DNA of 64,000 nucleotides, taken from contig NZ_JAHVHU010000006.1 in the NCBI RefSeq assembly GCF_019802045.1, positions 248,001 to 312,000 of the forward strand, in the 5' to 3' direction. Both the position numbers and the translations under genes were made by a program. The notes below the pieces were generated by a model. It was not told where the DNA came from and did not search any database. It saw only the letters and a list, made by a program, of their open reading frames with translations. This DNA is from Membranihabitans marinus. GTDB lineage: Bacteria; Bacteroidota; Bacteroidia; Chitinophagales; Saprospiraceae. Shown one piece after another: positions 25,996 to 33,632 of this stretch (within the stretch, counting starts at the first letter, position 1; the number at the start of each line of letters is the position of its first letter).

Positions 25996-26165
25996 CCTTC
26001 TCAAATTGAAGCCATTCGAGCTTCATCCTGGTGCAAGCATCAGATTGGCTCCCCCACTATCGAAACAGAAACTATAATTAAAATCACATTGAGGTTACGC
26101 TCAATAGGGAAAGAAAAACGTCTATGATATCCATACAATATGGCGTGCAGTTCAACCTGCAACGC

Positions 26166-28535
26166 ATGTATTCCATAGTGGCGCTCATGGGGCTTATAAG
26201 CCTGTACTGTGGTTCGAAAACAATTGCTCAAACAAGCAACTTGGTGCCGAATCAATACACGCCGATCACCACGGTTAATGGACTGAATCCGGTTTTGAAC
26301 TCCAGTGATGTCAGCTGCAGTTTGTTTAATGGCTGTGTTTCCAATTTGGAAAACATCGCAGCACAGCCTGGTGCTGCTGCCTCCATGAATGCCAACTTAG
26401 GGTCGAGGGACTGGCTTGAAGTTCAGTTTAATGAAGTGGCTCCTGCAGGCAGTTGGGCGGGGTTTGTGGTGGAATCGGAGTTTAGTATTGCAGCACGGAT
26501 TTTGATTACGGTATCTGACGGCACCGTTTCAGAATCTATCCGAGGCGGAAATTTGCTGGCCTTCGGGCTCCCGGGACCAAAGGAAAAAATCGGATTTTAT
26601 ACCTCCATAGATTTTGATCGGATTCGGGTAACTTTTGAAGGAGCTATGGGCTCGCTGGATGTTTACTACGCCGAAGTAAAGAAATTTGGCCCGGGTTCAT
26701 CGTTGGCCTGCAGCACCTATACCACCTTAGCGAACCCGGAATTTGCAGTCATCGTAGAATCCGATCGCACCGGTTTTTCCGGCGTGAATCTAGGGGCTGT
26801 ATCTAGACCCCACGATGCCGTTGATAACGATACCCAAAGTTACGCCGCTATCGAAATGCCCGTCGGTTTGGGCAGCGCTACGGGGCATTTTTCCATCCGG
26901 GATCAGGTCTCGACTTATCCAGAGGGGAGTTTTGCCGGGATGGATATTGACAATCCGGACTTTCCGGGTGCCCAATTGTTGCAATATCTGACCATCACGA
27001 CCTACCTGGCGGGGACTCAACAGGAAAAGGCCTCGGGTGAAAATTTACTGTCCATCCCTTCGACCACAGAAACCGAACCTAATCGGCAAACCGTTGGATT
27101 TATTACCACCAGGGATTTTGACGAAGTTCAGATAACCATGGCACAAACGGATACTGAAATCGGCACTACTAAAATATTTGGGATGGCCTTAAAATCCTTT
27201 TGCTCGGAAAACATCATCGGCCTGGGGATTCTCAACCCAGATATCAAAACCACCTGGGTCGATGTTCCGGTCCTAGGAGATGTATCTACTAATGACCAAC
27301 CCATCGGTCCGGCCCATTATGGTCCGGCAAGTCCACGTGAAAGTAATCCCACGGAAGGGGCATTACATCTGAATGCTAATGGCAGCTACGATTTTACCAC
27401 AAGCAGCCCGGGCGTATACCGGTACGATGTTCCCATCACCGTTAATGGAACGATCACCTCCCGCACCCTGCAGATCACCGTGTTGGACGGCAACAGCACC
27501 AGCAATCCACCGGTCGTAAATCCTGACTTTGGAAGTGGCCCACAGGGCACCCCGATCGTGATCAACAGCGTAGCTAATGACGGACCGGGCAACGAAAACA
27601 TACCGCTGGATACCAGCAGCATAAGTATAGTCACACCCCCAAATAATGGAACGACTTCGATCAATACCACCACCGGAGAAATTACATACACCCCGGAGCC
27701 TGGTTTTACAGGCCGTGATTCATTGGAGTATCAGATTTGTGACCAGGGAACGCCTGCGAACTGTGGCACGGCCTGGCAGTACTTTACCGTCAATCCGGAT
27801 GGAGTCGACCCTTGGACCGATGCTACCGACGACTATGGTCGTACACCGTATGGCGAGCCAATGACCGGGAATGTCAGCACAAACGATGTAGACCCGCAAG
27901 GTGAACCGCAAACCGTTACCGCGCAAAACTTCACGGAACCCGGCGTAGGCACCTTTGTCCTGTCTGCAGATGGAAGCTACACCTTTACCCCCGCCGCCGG
28001 ATTTTCCGGTGCGCATACCTTTACCTACACCACCTGCCGAACCAATGACGGATCGGTCTGTGCACAGGCGACGGTACATGTGATGGTGGAGCAGGCGGTG
28101 CCGGATTTGACTCCGACGATAAGAATCAAGGGATTGAACTTCGATCAATATTCTACGCCAAAGGACTTTATTGTCAATATATTTGAGGTAAATAATACCC
28201 CGACAGAGGGTCCCATCAAAGTACGGATCAATAAATTAACCGCTTTTACAATTTCCTATGAACCGAATAGTGGCACTTCCGATGTATTTGGCAATATAGC
28301 CAATGAAAATGGCAAATGGGACATTTCGGAAAATTCAGGTTTTATAACGTTCACCTCCAAACCAGAGATAACCATTCCGGGAAATAGCAAAAGTATATTA
28401 GGCCTTACCATAACTTCCAAAGAGGATACGCCTGTAAATACTTCGCAAAACATTACAACAACTATAGTAGCAGGGTCAGGTGGAGAAAAAAACTCTTCGA
28501 ACAATTCAGCCATTGTTAAAATAACTCAGAATTAA
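26166..28535 (+). CDS. secreted modular surface protein A2 (shorter paralogue of A1)
   Basis: Paralogue of A1 with two rather than four N-terminal modules (about 40-195 and 200-350), each with AGxxAGF/D, TYLAGTQQE-like and GFxTxxDFDEVQI words. Then come the same cadherin/Ig-like repeats (YTPEPGFTGRDSLEYQICD and TPAAGFSGAHTFTYTTC) and a CARDB-like C-terminal domain ending NNSAIVKITQN. No T9SS sorting domain is present. The frame opens at 26124, but the Met at 26166 gives a proper signal peptide (MYSIVALMGLISLYCGSKTIAQ) and is preferred. The cadherin-like part is nearly identical to A1 at DNA level, while modules and tail are diverged. B2 follows after 12 nt. Confidence 0.85.
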   Translation: MYSIVALMGLISLYCGSKTIAQTSNLVPNQYTPITTVNGLNPVLNSSDVSCSLFNGCVSNLENIAAQPGAAASMNANLGSRDWLEVQFNEVAPAGSWAGFVVESEFSIAARILITVSDGTVSESIRGGNLLAFGLPGPKEKIGFYTSIDFDRIRVTFEGAMGSLDVYYAEVKKFGPGSSLACSTYTTLANPEFAVIVESDRTGFSGVNLGAVSRPHDAVDNDTQSYAAIEMPVGLGSATGHFSIRDQVSTYPEGSFAGMDIDNPDFPGAQLLQYLTITTYLAGTQQEKASGENLLSIPSTTETEPNRQTVGFITTRDFDEVQITMAQTDTEIGTTKIFGMALKSFCSENIIGLGILNPDIKTTWVDVPVLGDVSTNDQPIGPAHYGPASPRESNPTEGALHLNANGSYDFTTSSPGVYRYDVPITVNGTITSRTLQITVLDGNSTSNPPVVNPDFGSGPQGTPIVINSVANDGPGNENIPLDTSSISIVTPPNNGTTSINTTTGEITYTPEPGFTGRDSLEYQICDQGTPANCGTAWQYFTVNPDGVDPWTDATDDYGRTPYGEPMTGNVSTNDVDPQGEPQTVTAQNFTEPGVGTFVLSADGSYTFTPAAGFSGAHTFTYTTCRTNDGSVCAQATVHVMVEQAVPDLTPTIRIKGLNFDQYSTPKDFIVNIFEVNNTPTEGPIKVRINKLTAFTISYEPNSGTSDVFGNIANENGKWDISENSGFITFTSKPEITIPGNSKSILGLTITSKEDTPVNTSQNITTTIVAGSGGEKNSSNNSAIVKITQN

Positions 28536-28547
28536 AATACTTGATAT

Positions 28548-29549
28548 ATGAAATGTTCTATAAAAAACTTGTGCTTCATTTTGTTATGCGTGTCACTCCA
28601 AGCGATATCCAAGGCGCAGGAAGTCAATATTAATATTGTGATGACACCAGCTACCATAAAGGTTGGAGAGGTTGGTCATCTTAGTGTTCAAATCTGCAAT
28701 TTTGGTAATCCTGAAATTCACATTCCAGCAGAAAGATTAAACCCTCAGGTATCTGTTCCCGCTGTATCCACGGAGATCGTGGGACTGGATTCTGAAAGTA
28801 CTGCCATGTGGTCTATTATAAGTAACGATGGTGTTGATATTTTGCTTAAAAATATAGGCTCCATTCCCTCTGGAGAATGCAACGAGGTAATTATACTTAT
28901 CAAAGGCGCTACAGAACAAGATTCGAGAACTATCTCATCCACCTTGTTTTTCGATGGCCCACCGCTGGAGAACGACAAGATCGAAAACAATAACAGCACC
29001 ACATCGGTCGCTGTTTCGGGCATCCTCCCGATCGAACTCCTCAGCTTTTCCGCTTCCGCTCATCAGGACATGGTCGATCTGGACTGGGAGACCGCCACGG
29101 AATTGAACAACAGCCATTTCGAAGTACAGCGATCGGCAGACGGACGGAATTACACCACCATCGGTGAAGTAAAAGGCGCCGGGACCTCCAGCCAAGTCAT
29201 CGGCTATGCATTCACGGATGAGCAGCCCGGATCCGGCAAAAATTACTACCGACTGAAACAAGTGGATTACAACGGTTCCTTTGATTACAGTCTGGTACGC
29301 TTGGTCACCCTGGGTGCAGACAGTCGCTTGAATGTATTCCCGAATCCGGTGGCCCCCGGTTCCGAAATCACCATTCAAGGTCAAAAAATCAGCACGGTAC
29401 AATTATACAATATGCTCGGCCAGATTGTCGTGGATAAAGTCTATGGCCAGCCTCAATCCTCCATCACCATTTCCTCGGGCAACCTCGCGCAGGGCATTTA
29501 TTCGGTCCAGGTTAATGGGGTGAACGAGAAAAGAGTGGTGGTGAAATGA
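28548..29549 (+). CDS. T9SS-sorted small partner protein B2
   Basis: Paralogue of B1, 333 aa. It has a signal peptide (NLCFILLCVSLQAISKAQ), a DUF11-like domain (about 25-160; IKVGEVGHLSVQICNFG), and a GILPIELLSFSASAHQDMV / WETATELNNSHFEVQRS segment. A type A T9SS sorting domain closes it (LNVFPNPVAPGSEITI, VQLYNMLGQIVVDKVYG, LAQGIYSVQVNG, KRVVVK). From the ILPIELLS segment onwards it is nearly identical to B1; the N-terminal domain is different. It should be exported by the T9SS and anchored at the surface. It starts 12 nt downstream of A2. Confidence 0.88.
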   Translation: MKCSIKNLCFILLCVSLQAISKAQEVNINIVMTPATIKVGEVGHLSVQICNFGNPEIHIPAERLNPQVSVPAVSTEIVGLDSESTAMWSIISNDGVDILLKNIGSIPSGECNEVIILIKGATEQDSRTISSTLFFDGPPLENDKIENNNSTTSVAVSGILPIELLSFSASAHQDMVDLDWETATELNNSHFEVQRSADGRNYTTIGEVKGAGTSSQVIGYAFTDEQPGSGKNYYRLKQVDYNGSFDYSLVRLVTLGADSRLNVFPNPVAPGSEITIQGQKISTVQLYNMLGQIVVDKVYGQPQSSITISSGNLAQGIYSVQVNGVNEKRVVVK

Positions 29550-29579
29550 CCACAGGCAGCAGACCGTGGGCGGTTGCGC

Positions 29580-29678
29580 TGGTGGAAGGAACTTGCAGCC
29601 TCGCCTGTGCAGGCAGGTAGTACCTTACACCTGTGTAGCAGACCAGGTGTAAGGCACGCTCAAAGGTGCCTTCCACCA
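29580..29678 (+). repeat. structured dispersed element E, copy 2
   Basis: A 99-bp element with nested perfect inverted repeats: outer TGGTGGAAGG / CCTTCCACCA (10 bp), inner CCTTACACCTG / CAGGTGTAAGG (11 bp, 10-nt loop), plus a small GCCTG-TG-CAGGC hairpin. It would fold into a cruciform or a strong RNA structure 30 bp after the B2 stop. Confidence 0.85.
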
Positions 29679-29684
29679 AGACCA

Positions 29685-29833
29685 TGGAAGGAACTTGCAG
29701 CGTCGCCTGTGTGGGAGAGTAGTAGCTTAAACCTGTGACCCCTAACCGGGTTAATTCCGACAGGTGCCTCCAGAGTGTGGGATTTGCAAGCCGGTGGAAG
29801 CTTGAAGCCGGGAGGATTGTAAAGCCCGGACAT
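29685..29833 (+). repeat. dispersed element G, copy 2
   Basis: Alike to 25258-25404, from GGAAGGAACTTGCAG through GGATTGTAAAGCCCGGACAT. Unlike copies 1 and 3 it is not joined to a 112-bp repeat; unrelated DNA (29834-29995) intervenes. Confidence 0.7.
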
Positions 29834-29995
29834 CCACGCCCATACGCCCTGTCATAAATTTCCCAAATTCATCGAAATGGACCTTGCCTGAACATAATTT
29901 GCCATCCAGGCTAACGAATTACCTGTGCCCCTAACCAGGTCAATTCCGATCGGTGCTTAGACTAAAATCCTATTGTATCATCTCACAATACTTAT

Positions 29996-30107
29996 CAAAC
30001 AGCATAACTTCGAAGACGGCCAACGGAAGACCTCAGGGAGGTCTCATTTTATTAGCTGCTGGATCTTTTCCAAATAACGACCCGGCTACGGGTCGCAGAC
30101 CAATGAA
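29996..30107 (+). repeat. 112-bp double-palindrome repeat, copy 2
   Basis: Same length as copies 1 and 3; differs from copy 1 at two positions (CGAAGAC for CGGAGAC, TCTCATTT for TCTCGTTT). It is not preceded by element G, so the 112-bp unit can stand alone. Confidence 0.93.
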
Positions 30108-30150
30108 ATATTTGACATAGATTCCAGGCTAAAATAATGTTTCCCGCGAT

Positions 30151-30243
30151 CGGGTCCGACAGGTGCCTCCAGAGTGTGGGATTTGCAAGCCGGTGGAAGC
30201 TTGGAGCCGGGAGGATTGTAAAGCCCGGACATTCATAACTTTT
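30151..30243 (+). repeat. dispersed element G, copy 3 (5'-truncated)
   Basis: From CAGAGTGTGGGATTTG (30170) it is identical to copy 1, and it runs directly into a 112-bp repeat. The joined 186 bp differ from 25345-25530 at only about two positions. Confidence 0.85.
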
Positions 30244-30355
30244 CAAACAGCATAACTTCGGAGACGGCCAACGGAAGACCTCAGGGAAGTCTCATTTTAT
30301 TAGCTGCTGGATCTTTTCCAAATAACGACCCGGCTACGGGTCGCAGACCAATGAA
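30244..30355 (+). repeat. 112-bp double-palindrome repeat, copy 3
   Basis: Differs from copy 1 at two positions. One change (GAAGTCT for GAGGTCT) weakens the left palindrome. Confidence 0.93.
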
Positions 30356-30586
30356 ATATTTTCACTCCTTCCTTGGATAGTATGCAGAATTAAACAGCAA
30401 TTTTTGCAGGCATGAAATGAAGAACCGAAAAAGGGGAAGACCGTAGAACCACTGACCGTGTACTTTTTGTGCAGAAAATTCACATAGGAGTGCAGATAAC
30501 CAACTCCTGATATATTTAAAACTTTATCTGTCGACGGTCAGTGGTGTGTTGCTTGCAGTCGTTCGTCGTCGATCAGCTGCCGGAGT

Positions 30587-31888
30587 TCACCCCCCTACCA
30601 ATCGTTCCAGCTCCATCGATCGGGATCCTTTGATCAAAATGGGATCCCCTTTTTGAATAGCTCTTTCATCCACAAATTCCACCTCCGGGCAAAAATTGAA
30701 ATGAGGGTATTCCTTCCCGGCGGCCATCCTAAAATACTCCCCCACCAGCCACACTTGCTCAAATCCCAACGCATCGATCAATTCCAAAATACTTTGATGC
30801 TCTTCAAGGGTCGCAGCACCCAACTCCCCCATGTCACCTAATATAAGAACCCCTTGGTGTGGGTATTCTTCTCGAAAGAATGAAATAGAATGACGCATAC
30901 TTGTCGGATTGGCATTGTATGCATCCAGATAAACCCGGTGTCCTTTCCAGGTCAGTATTTGAGACCGGTTGTTTTTGGGCACATAACCAGCAAGCGCCTC
31001 CACCACCGAGGCCAGGTCTGTTTTAAAGTAGCTGCTCACAGCAAGGGCATGAATCAGATTCTGGACATTGTGCCCACCCCATAAAGAAGATTTTAACGTC
31101 AATGTCTTGTCTACATTCTTCGACTTCAACCGAAGCTCGATGCCCCCTGAAAATTTCTCCATCTCCACAACGTAATCCGTTTCGGGAAGATGATTCCGAT
31201 CAAAACGAATCTTTTGAACTGGATGTGACTTCAATGGACCCAGACTATCTTCCTCCAGGTTGAGAAATAAATAACCATCGTGGTGATTCAGGTAATCAGC
31301 CAGCTCCGCTTTGGCTTTCAGGACGCCCTCCACTGAATGTAAAAACTCGAGGTGGGATTTTCCAATATTGAGAATACTCCCATAATTTGGTTGGGCAATT
31401 TCGCACAGCGTGGCGATCTCCCCAAAGTGATTGGTTCCCATTTCCAACAATAAAAATTCGGTCTCTTTGGGTGCATTGAGCAGGGTCAGTGGTAAGCCAA
31501 TATGGTTATTAAAATTCCCGGCCGTCGCATGAACCTGATACTTCGTACCCAACGCAGCAGCCAGCAAATTCTTATTGGTGGTCTTACCGTTGCTTCCTGT
31601 GATGGCCAACACCGGCACATTCAGCCATCGACGATATTCCCCGGCCAATTGTTGCATGGTCTGAAGCACATCTTCCACCAGCCAATAATCATCCCCTTCC
31701 AACCCACTGTCCCGAGCCACTATGACTGCCCGGGCTCCCTTCTCAAGGGCGTCCGAGGCAAACCGGGAACCATCGGTCTTTGAACCGGGCAATGCAAAAA
31801 ACAGGTTACCGGGTTCAATGGTCCGGCTGTCAATGTCTGCACCTGTGCTTTCCAGCAAAAGGTCGAGTAAAGTAAGGTCTTTTTTCAT
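30587..31888 (-). CDS. murF: UDP-N-acetylmuramoyl-tripeptide--D-alanyl-D-alanine ligase MurF
   Basis: Cytoplasmic Mur ligase that adds D-Ala-D-Ala to complete the peptidoglycan precursor. At 433 aa it has the three Mur-ligase domains: an N-terminal substrate domain (DSRTIEPGNLFFALPG then KTDGSRFASDALEKGA), the ATPase domain with VLAITGSNGKTTNKNLLAAA and NHIGLPLTLLN, and the C-terminal domain with DAYNANPTSMRHSI and GVLILGDMGELG. The length is normal. It lies downstream of gldJ on the same strand, separated by a strong terminator. Confidence 0.95.
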   Translation of the reverse strand: MKKDLTLLDLLLESTGADIDSRTIEPGNLFFALPGSKTDGSRFASDALEKGARAVIVARDSGLEGDDYWLVEDVLQTMQQLAGEYRRWLNVPVLAITGSNGKTTNKNLLAAALGTKYQVHATAGNFNNHIGLPLTLLNAPKETEFLLLEMGTNHFGEIATLCEIAQPNYGSILNIGKSHLEFLHSVEGVLKAKAELADYLNHHDGYLFLNLEEDSLGPLKSHPVQKIRFDRNHLPETDYVVEMEKFSGGIELRLKSKNVDKTLTLKSSLWGGHNVQNLIHALAVSSYFKTDLASVVEALAGYVPKNNRSQILTWKGHRVYLDAYNANPTSMRHSISFFREEYPHQGVLILGDMGELGAATLEEHQSILELIDALGFEQVWLVGEYFRMAAGKEYPHFNFCPEVEFVDERAIQKGDPILIKGSRSMELERLVGG

Positions 31889-31898
31889 GGCTCTAAAA

Positions 31899-31931
31899 TA
31901 AAAAAAGCTCCCATGAACTATGGAAGCTTTT
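31899..31931 (-). terminator. rho-independent terminator between gldJ and murF
   Basis: A 12-bp stem (AAAAGCTCCCAT / ATGGAAGCTTTT, one mismatch) with a 5-nt loop. On the minus strand it is followed by a T run. It would separate gldJ from murF transcription. Confidence 0.85.
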
Positions 31932-32007
31932 CGTGCTAATTCTTATGATTTTAAAAACACCGTGCAAGGTATATGCCTCGGCACGCACTTTTTTCAGTAC
32001 ACCAAAA

Positions 32008-33501
32008 TCAATATCTTCTTTTTGACTTCTTACGTTTTTTGAACATATTCCCTCCATCACCATCGTTTCCGCTGGGCGGTCCGTTTCTGGTCATGGCACA
32101 TCGGAAGCCCACCGACCGGCTTGACATATCTTGATTCATGTACCGCCTTGTTCCGGGACTCAGCCAGTATGGTCGATCTGCCCACGAACCTCCTTTGATG
32201 ACACGGGTGCTGTCCGAAACCAAGGAGTTCTCACCATATATATATTCTGCACCGGAATCTTCATCACCATCCTTGTAGTTCCGTGCATCAGCCACGGAGA
32301 TGGATTGCACATTATCGACTTCTTCTTCTGTCATCAACCGACGCTGAATTCGTCCCAGGCTATCTTTATCAGCTAGTGAACCGTCGTCGTTTTTGACAGC
32401 TGTGGAAAATGTGTTCCCCCGAAATGGATTTAAATCCTGGTTATCGGCATCTCTCAATGTCAAACTATGCATAGGACGGTACACATCAGCCACCCATTCG
32501 CTCACATTACCGGCCATATTGTACAAGCCGTAATCATTCGGATAAAAACTGACCGTTGGTCCGGGGATGGAAGCTTTGTCATTCAGATGACCGGCGACAC
32601 CCATATAATTACCAGCGCCTTGTTTAAAGTTCGCCATGTATTCGCCTTGATATTTACCGCGCCATTTGTAGCGCACCGTATTTCCATTCCATGGATATAT
32701 TTTGCGATCCGTAATCAGATCGTTGACTTCTGACTCGAGGTTTCCTTCCAGCGCATAGGCGGCATATTCCCATTCCGCTTCCGTGGGCAGCCGGTAACTG
32801 GGCAACATAATACCGTCTGAATAATTAACGGGACGTTCACCACCCGTCGAAAGATCTTTCAAATTTTTCTTCACAGAACCTTCATATTTTCCCGCCAGGT
32901 AGGCTTCTGTATTGAAGTTGTCCGCATTTTTCTGATCCGGATTGGGATTGAGAATGCCTTTTTCGATCAACAGCATCTCGTTCACCCGGTCGGTACGCCA
33001 TTTGCAATACTCAACCGCTTGCTCCCAGGATACGCCAACCACCGGATAGTCGTCATAGGATGGATGCCGGAAATAATTTTCAACATAGGGCTCGTTGTAA
33101 GCCAGTTCTTCCCGCCATACCATGGTATCTGGCAGAATATCTTTGATCCGCTGCGGATATTGCTCTCCAAATACCCGGTTGTTCCAGTATACAAATTCTC
33201 GATAATCAATATTCGCTACCTCTGTTTCATCCATATAAAACGAAGAAACCGTCACCCGACGTGGAACCGCATCCCAGCGATACATCACATCTTCCTGGGG
33301 ATTGCCCATGGTAAACGTGCCGCCCGGGATCAATACCAGGTTGGGTCCCGTAATCTGTCCTTCATAATCCAGCTTCTGAAAGCCACCCCATTCTTCACTG
33401 TTGTATTTCCAACCTGTGGTGGAGGAAACATCTTGCTTCTTACAGGAAGCCAAGCCCAATAAAAACGCTACCGTAAGAGCGATATAACTATATGTTCGCA
33501 T
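32008..33501 (-). CDS. gldJ: gliding-motility/T9SS lipoprotein GldJ
   Basis: A formylglycine-generating-enzyme-like (SUMF1/FGE-sulfatase) lipoprotein of 497 aa. The start at 33501 gives a short signal peptide with lipobox LLGLASC (Cys20). The SUMF1 fold is seen in LIPGGTFTMGNPQED, FYMDETEVANIDYREF, YPVVGVSWEQAVEYC, YRLPTEAEWEYAA, YNMAGNVSEWVADVY, VIKGGSWADRPYWL and SRSVGFRCA. GldJ and GldK are paralogues. The neighbourhood (divergent porU-porV) matches the known clustering of gldJ with porU and porV in Flavobacterium, so GldJ is preferred. The C-terminus is strongly basic (KKRKKSKRRY). GldJ is needed for T9SS function or gliding in other species. Confidence 0.87.
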   Translation of the reverse strand: MRTYSYIALTVAFLLGLASCKKQDVSSTTGWKYNSEEWGGFQKLDYEGQITGPNLVLIPGGTFTMGNPQEDVMYRWDAVPRRVTVSSFYMDETEVANIDYREFVYWNNRVFGEQYPQRIKDILPDTMVWREELAYNEPYVENYFRHPSYDDYPVVGVSWEQAVEYCKWRTDRVNEMLLIEKGILNPNPDQKNADNFNTEAYLAGKYEGSVKKNLKDLSTGGERPVNYSDGIMLPSYRLPTEAEWEYAAYALEGNLESEVNDLITDRKIYPWNGNTVRYKWRGKYQGEYMANFKQGAGNYMGVAGHLNDKASIPGPTVSFYPNDYGLYNMAGNVSEWVADVYRPMHSLTLRDADNQDLNPFRGNTFSTAVKNDDGSLADKDSLGRIQRRLMTEEEVDNVQSISVADARNYKDGDEDSGAEYIYGENSLVSDSTRVIKGGSWADRPYWLSPGTRRYMNQDMSSRSVGFRCAMTRNGPPSGNDGDGGNMFKKRKKSKRRY

Positions 33502-33521
33502 GTAAAATCTCAATTTTTGCT

Positions 33522-33529
33522 CAAAAGTA
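33522..33529 (-). promoter_or_regulatory. -7 promoter element of gldJ
   Basis: The minus strand reads TACTTTTG, matching TAnnTTTG; the leader would be about 14 nt. No TTG lies within 17-23 bp upstream, so it is only a half-match. Confidence 0.4.
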
Positions 33530-33632
33530 AACTAAATTTAATTTCTTTCCAGTCCTTTTCAAAACGGCTTTTTTGAATTCTTATTTTATCAAGCGATATT
33601 ATTTGCCATAAAAGCATTATCTATATCCTGAA

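Larger units (their letters stand above)
24797..26123. other. repeat-packed intergenic region after the first A-B operon
   Basis: About 1.3 kb with no supported gene. Short open frames across 24843-25319 run over repeats also found in non-coding DNA elsewhere. In order it holds GACCG heptamers, a large structured repeat, a repeat shared inverted with 41.3 kb, a 186-bp compound repeat, a weak extension of it (25531-25660, alike to 30356-30480), AT-rich DNA, and the next promoter. Confidence 0.7.
29550..30586. other. repeat-packed intergenic region after the second A-B operon
   Basis: About 1 kb with no supported gene. It holds structured element E (copy 2), element G (copies 2 and 3), and two of the three 112-bp repeats. 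From 30356 to 30480 it resembles 25531-25660. The remaining 100 bp before murF show nothing recognisable. Confidence 0.7.

Noticed and set aside
25419-30355. Possible CRISPR array from the regularly recurring palindromic repeats
   Set aside because: Units are 112 bp with two palindromes, only three copies at irregular distances, no short unique spacers and no cas genes.
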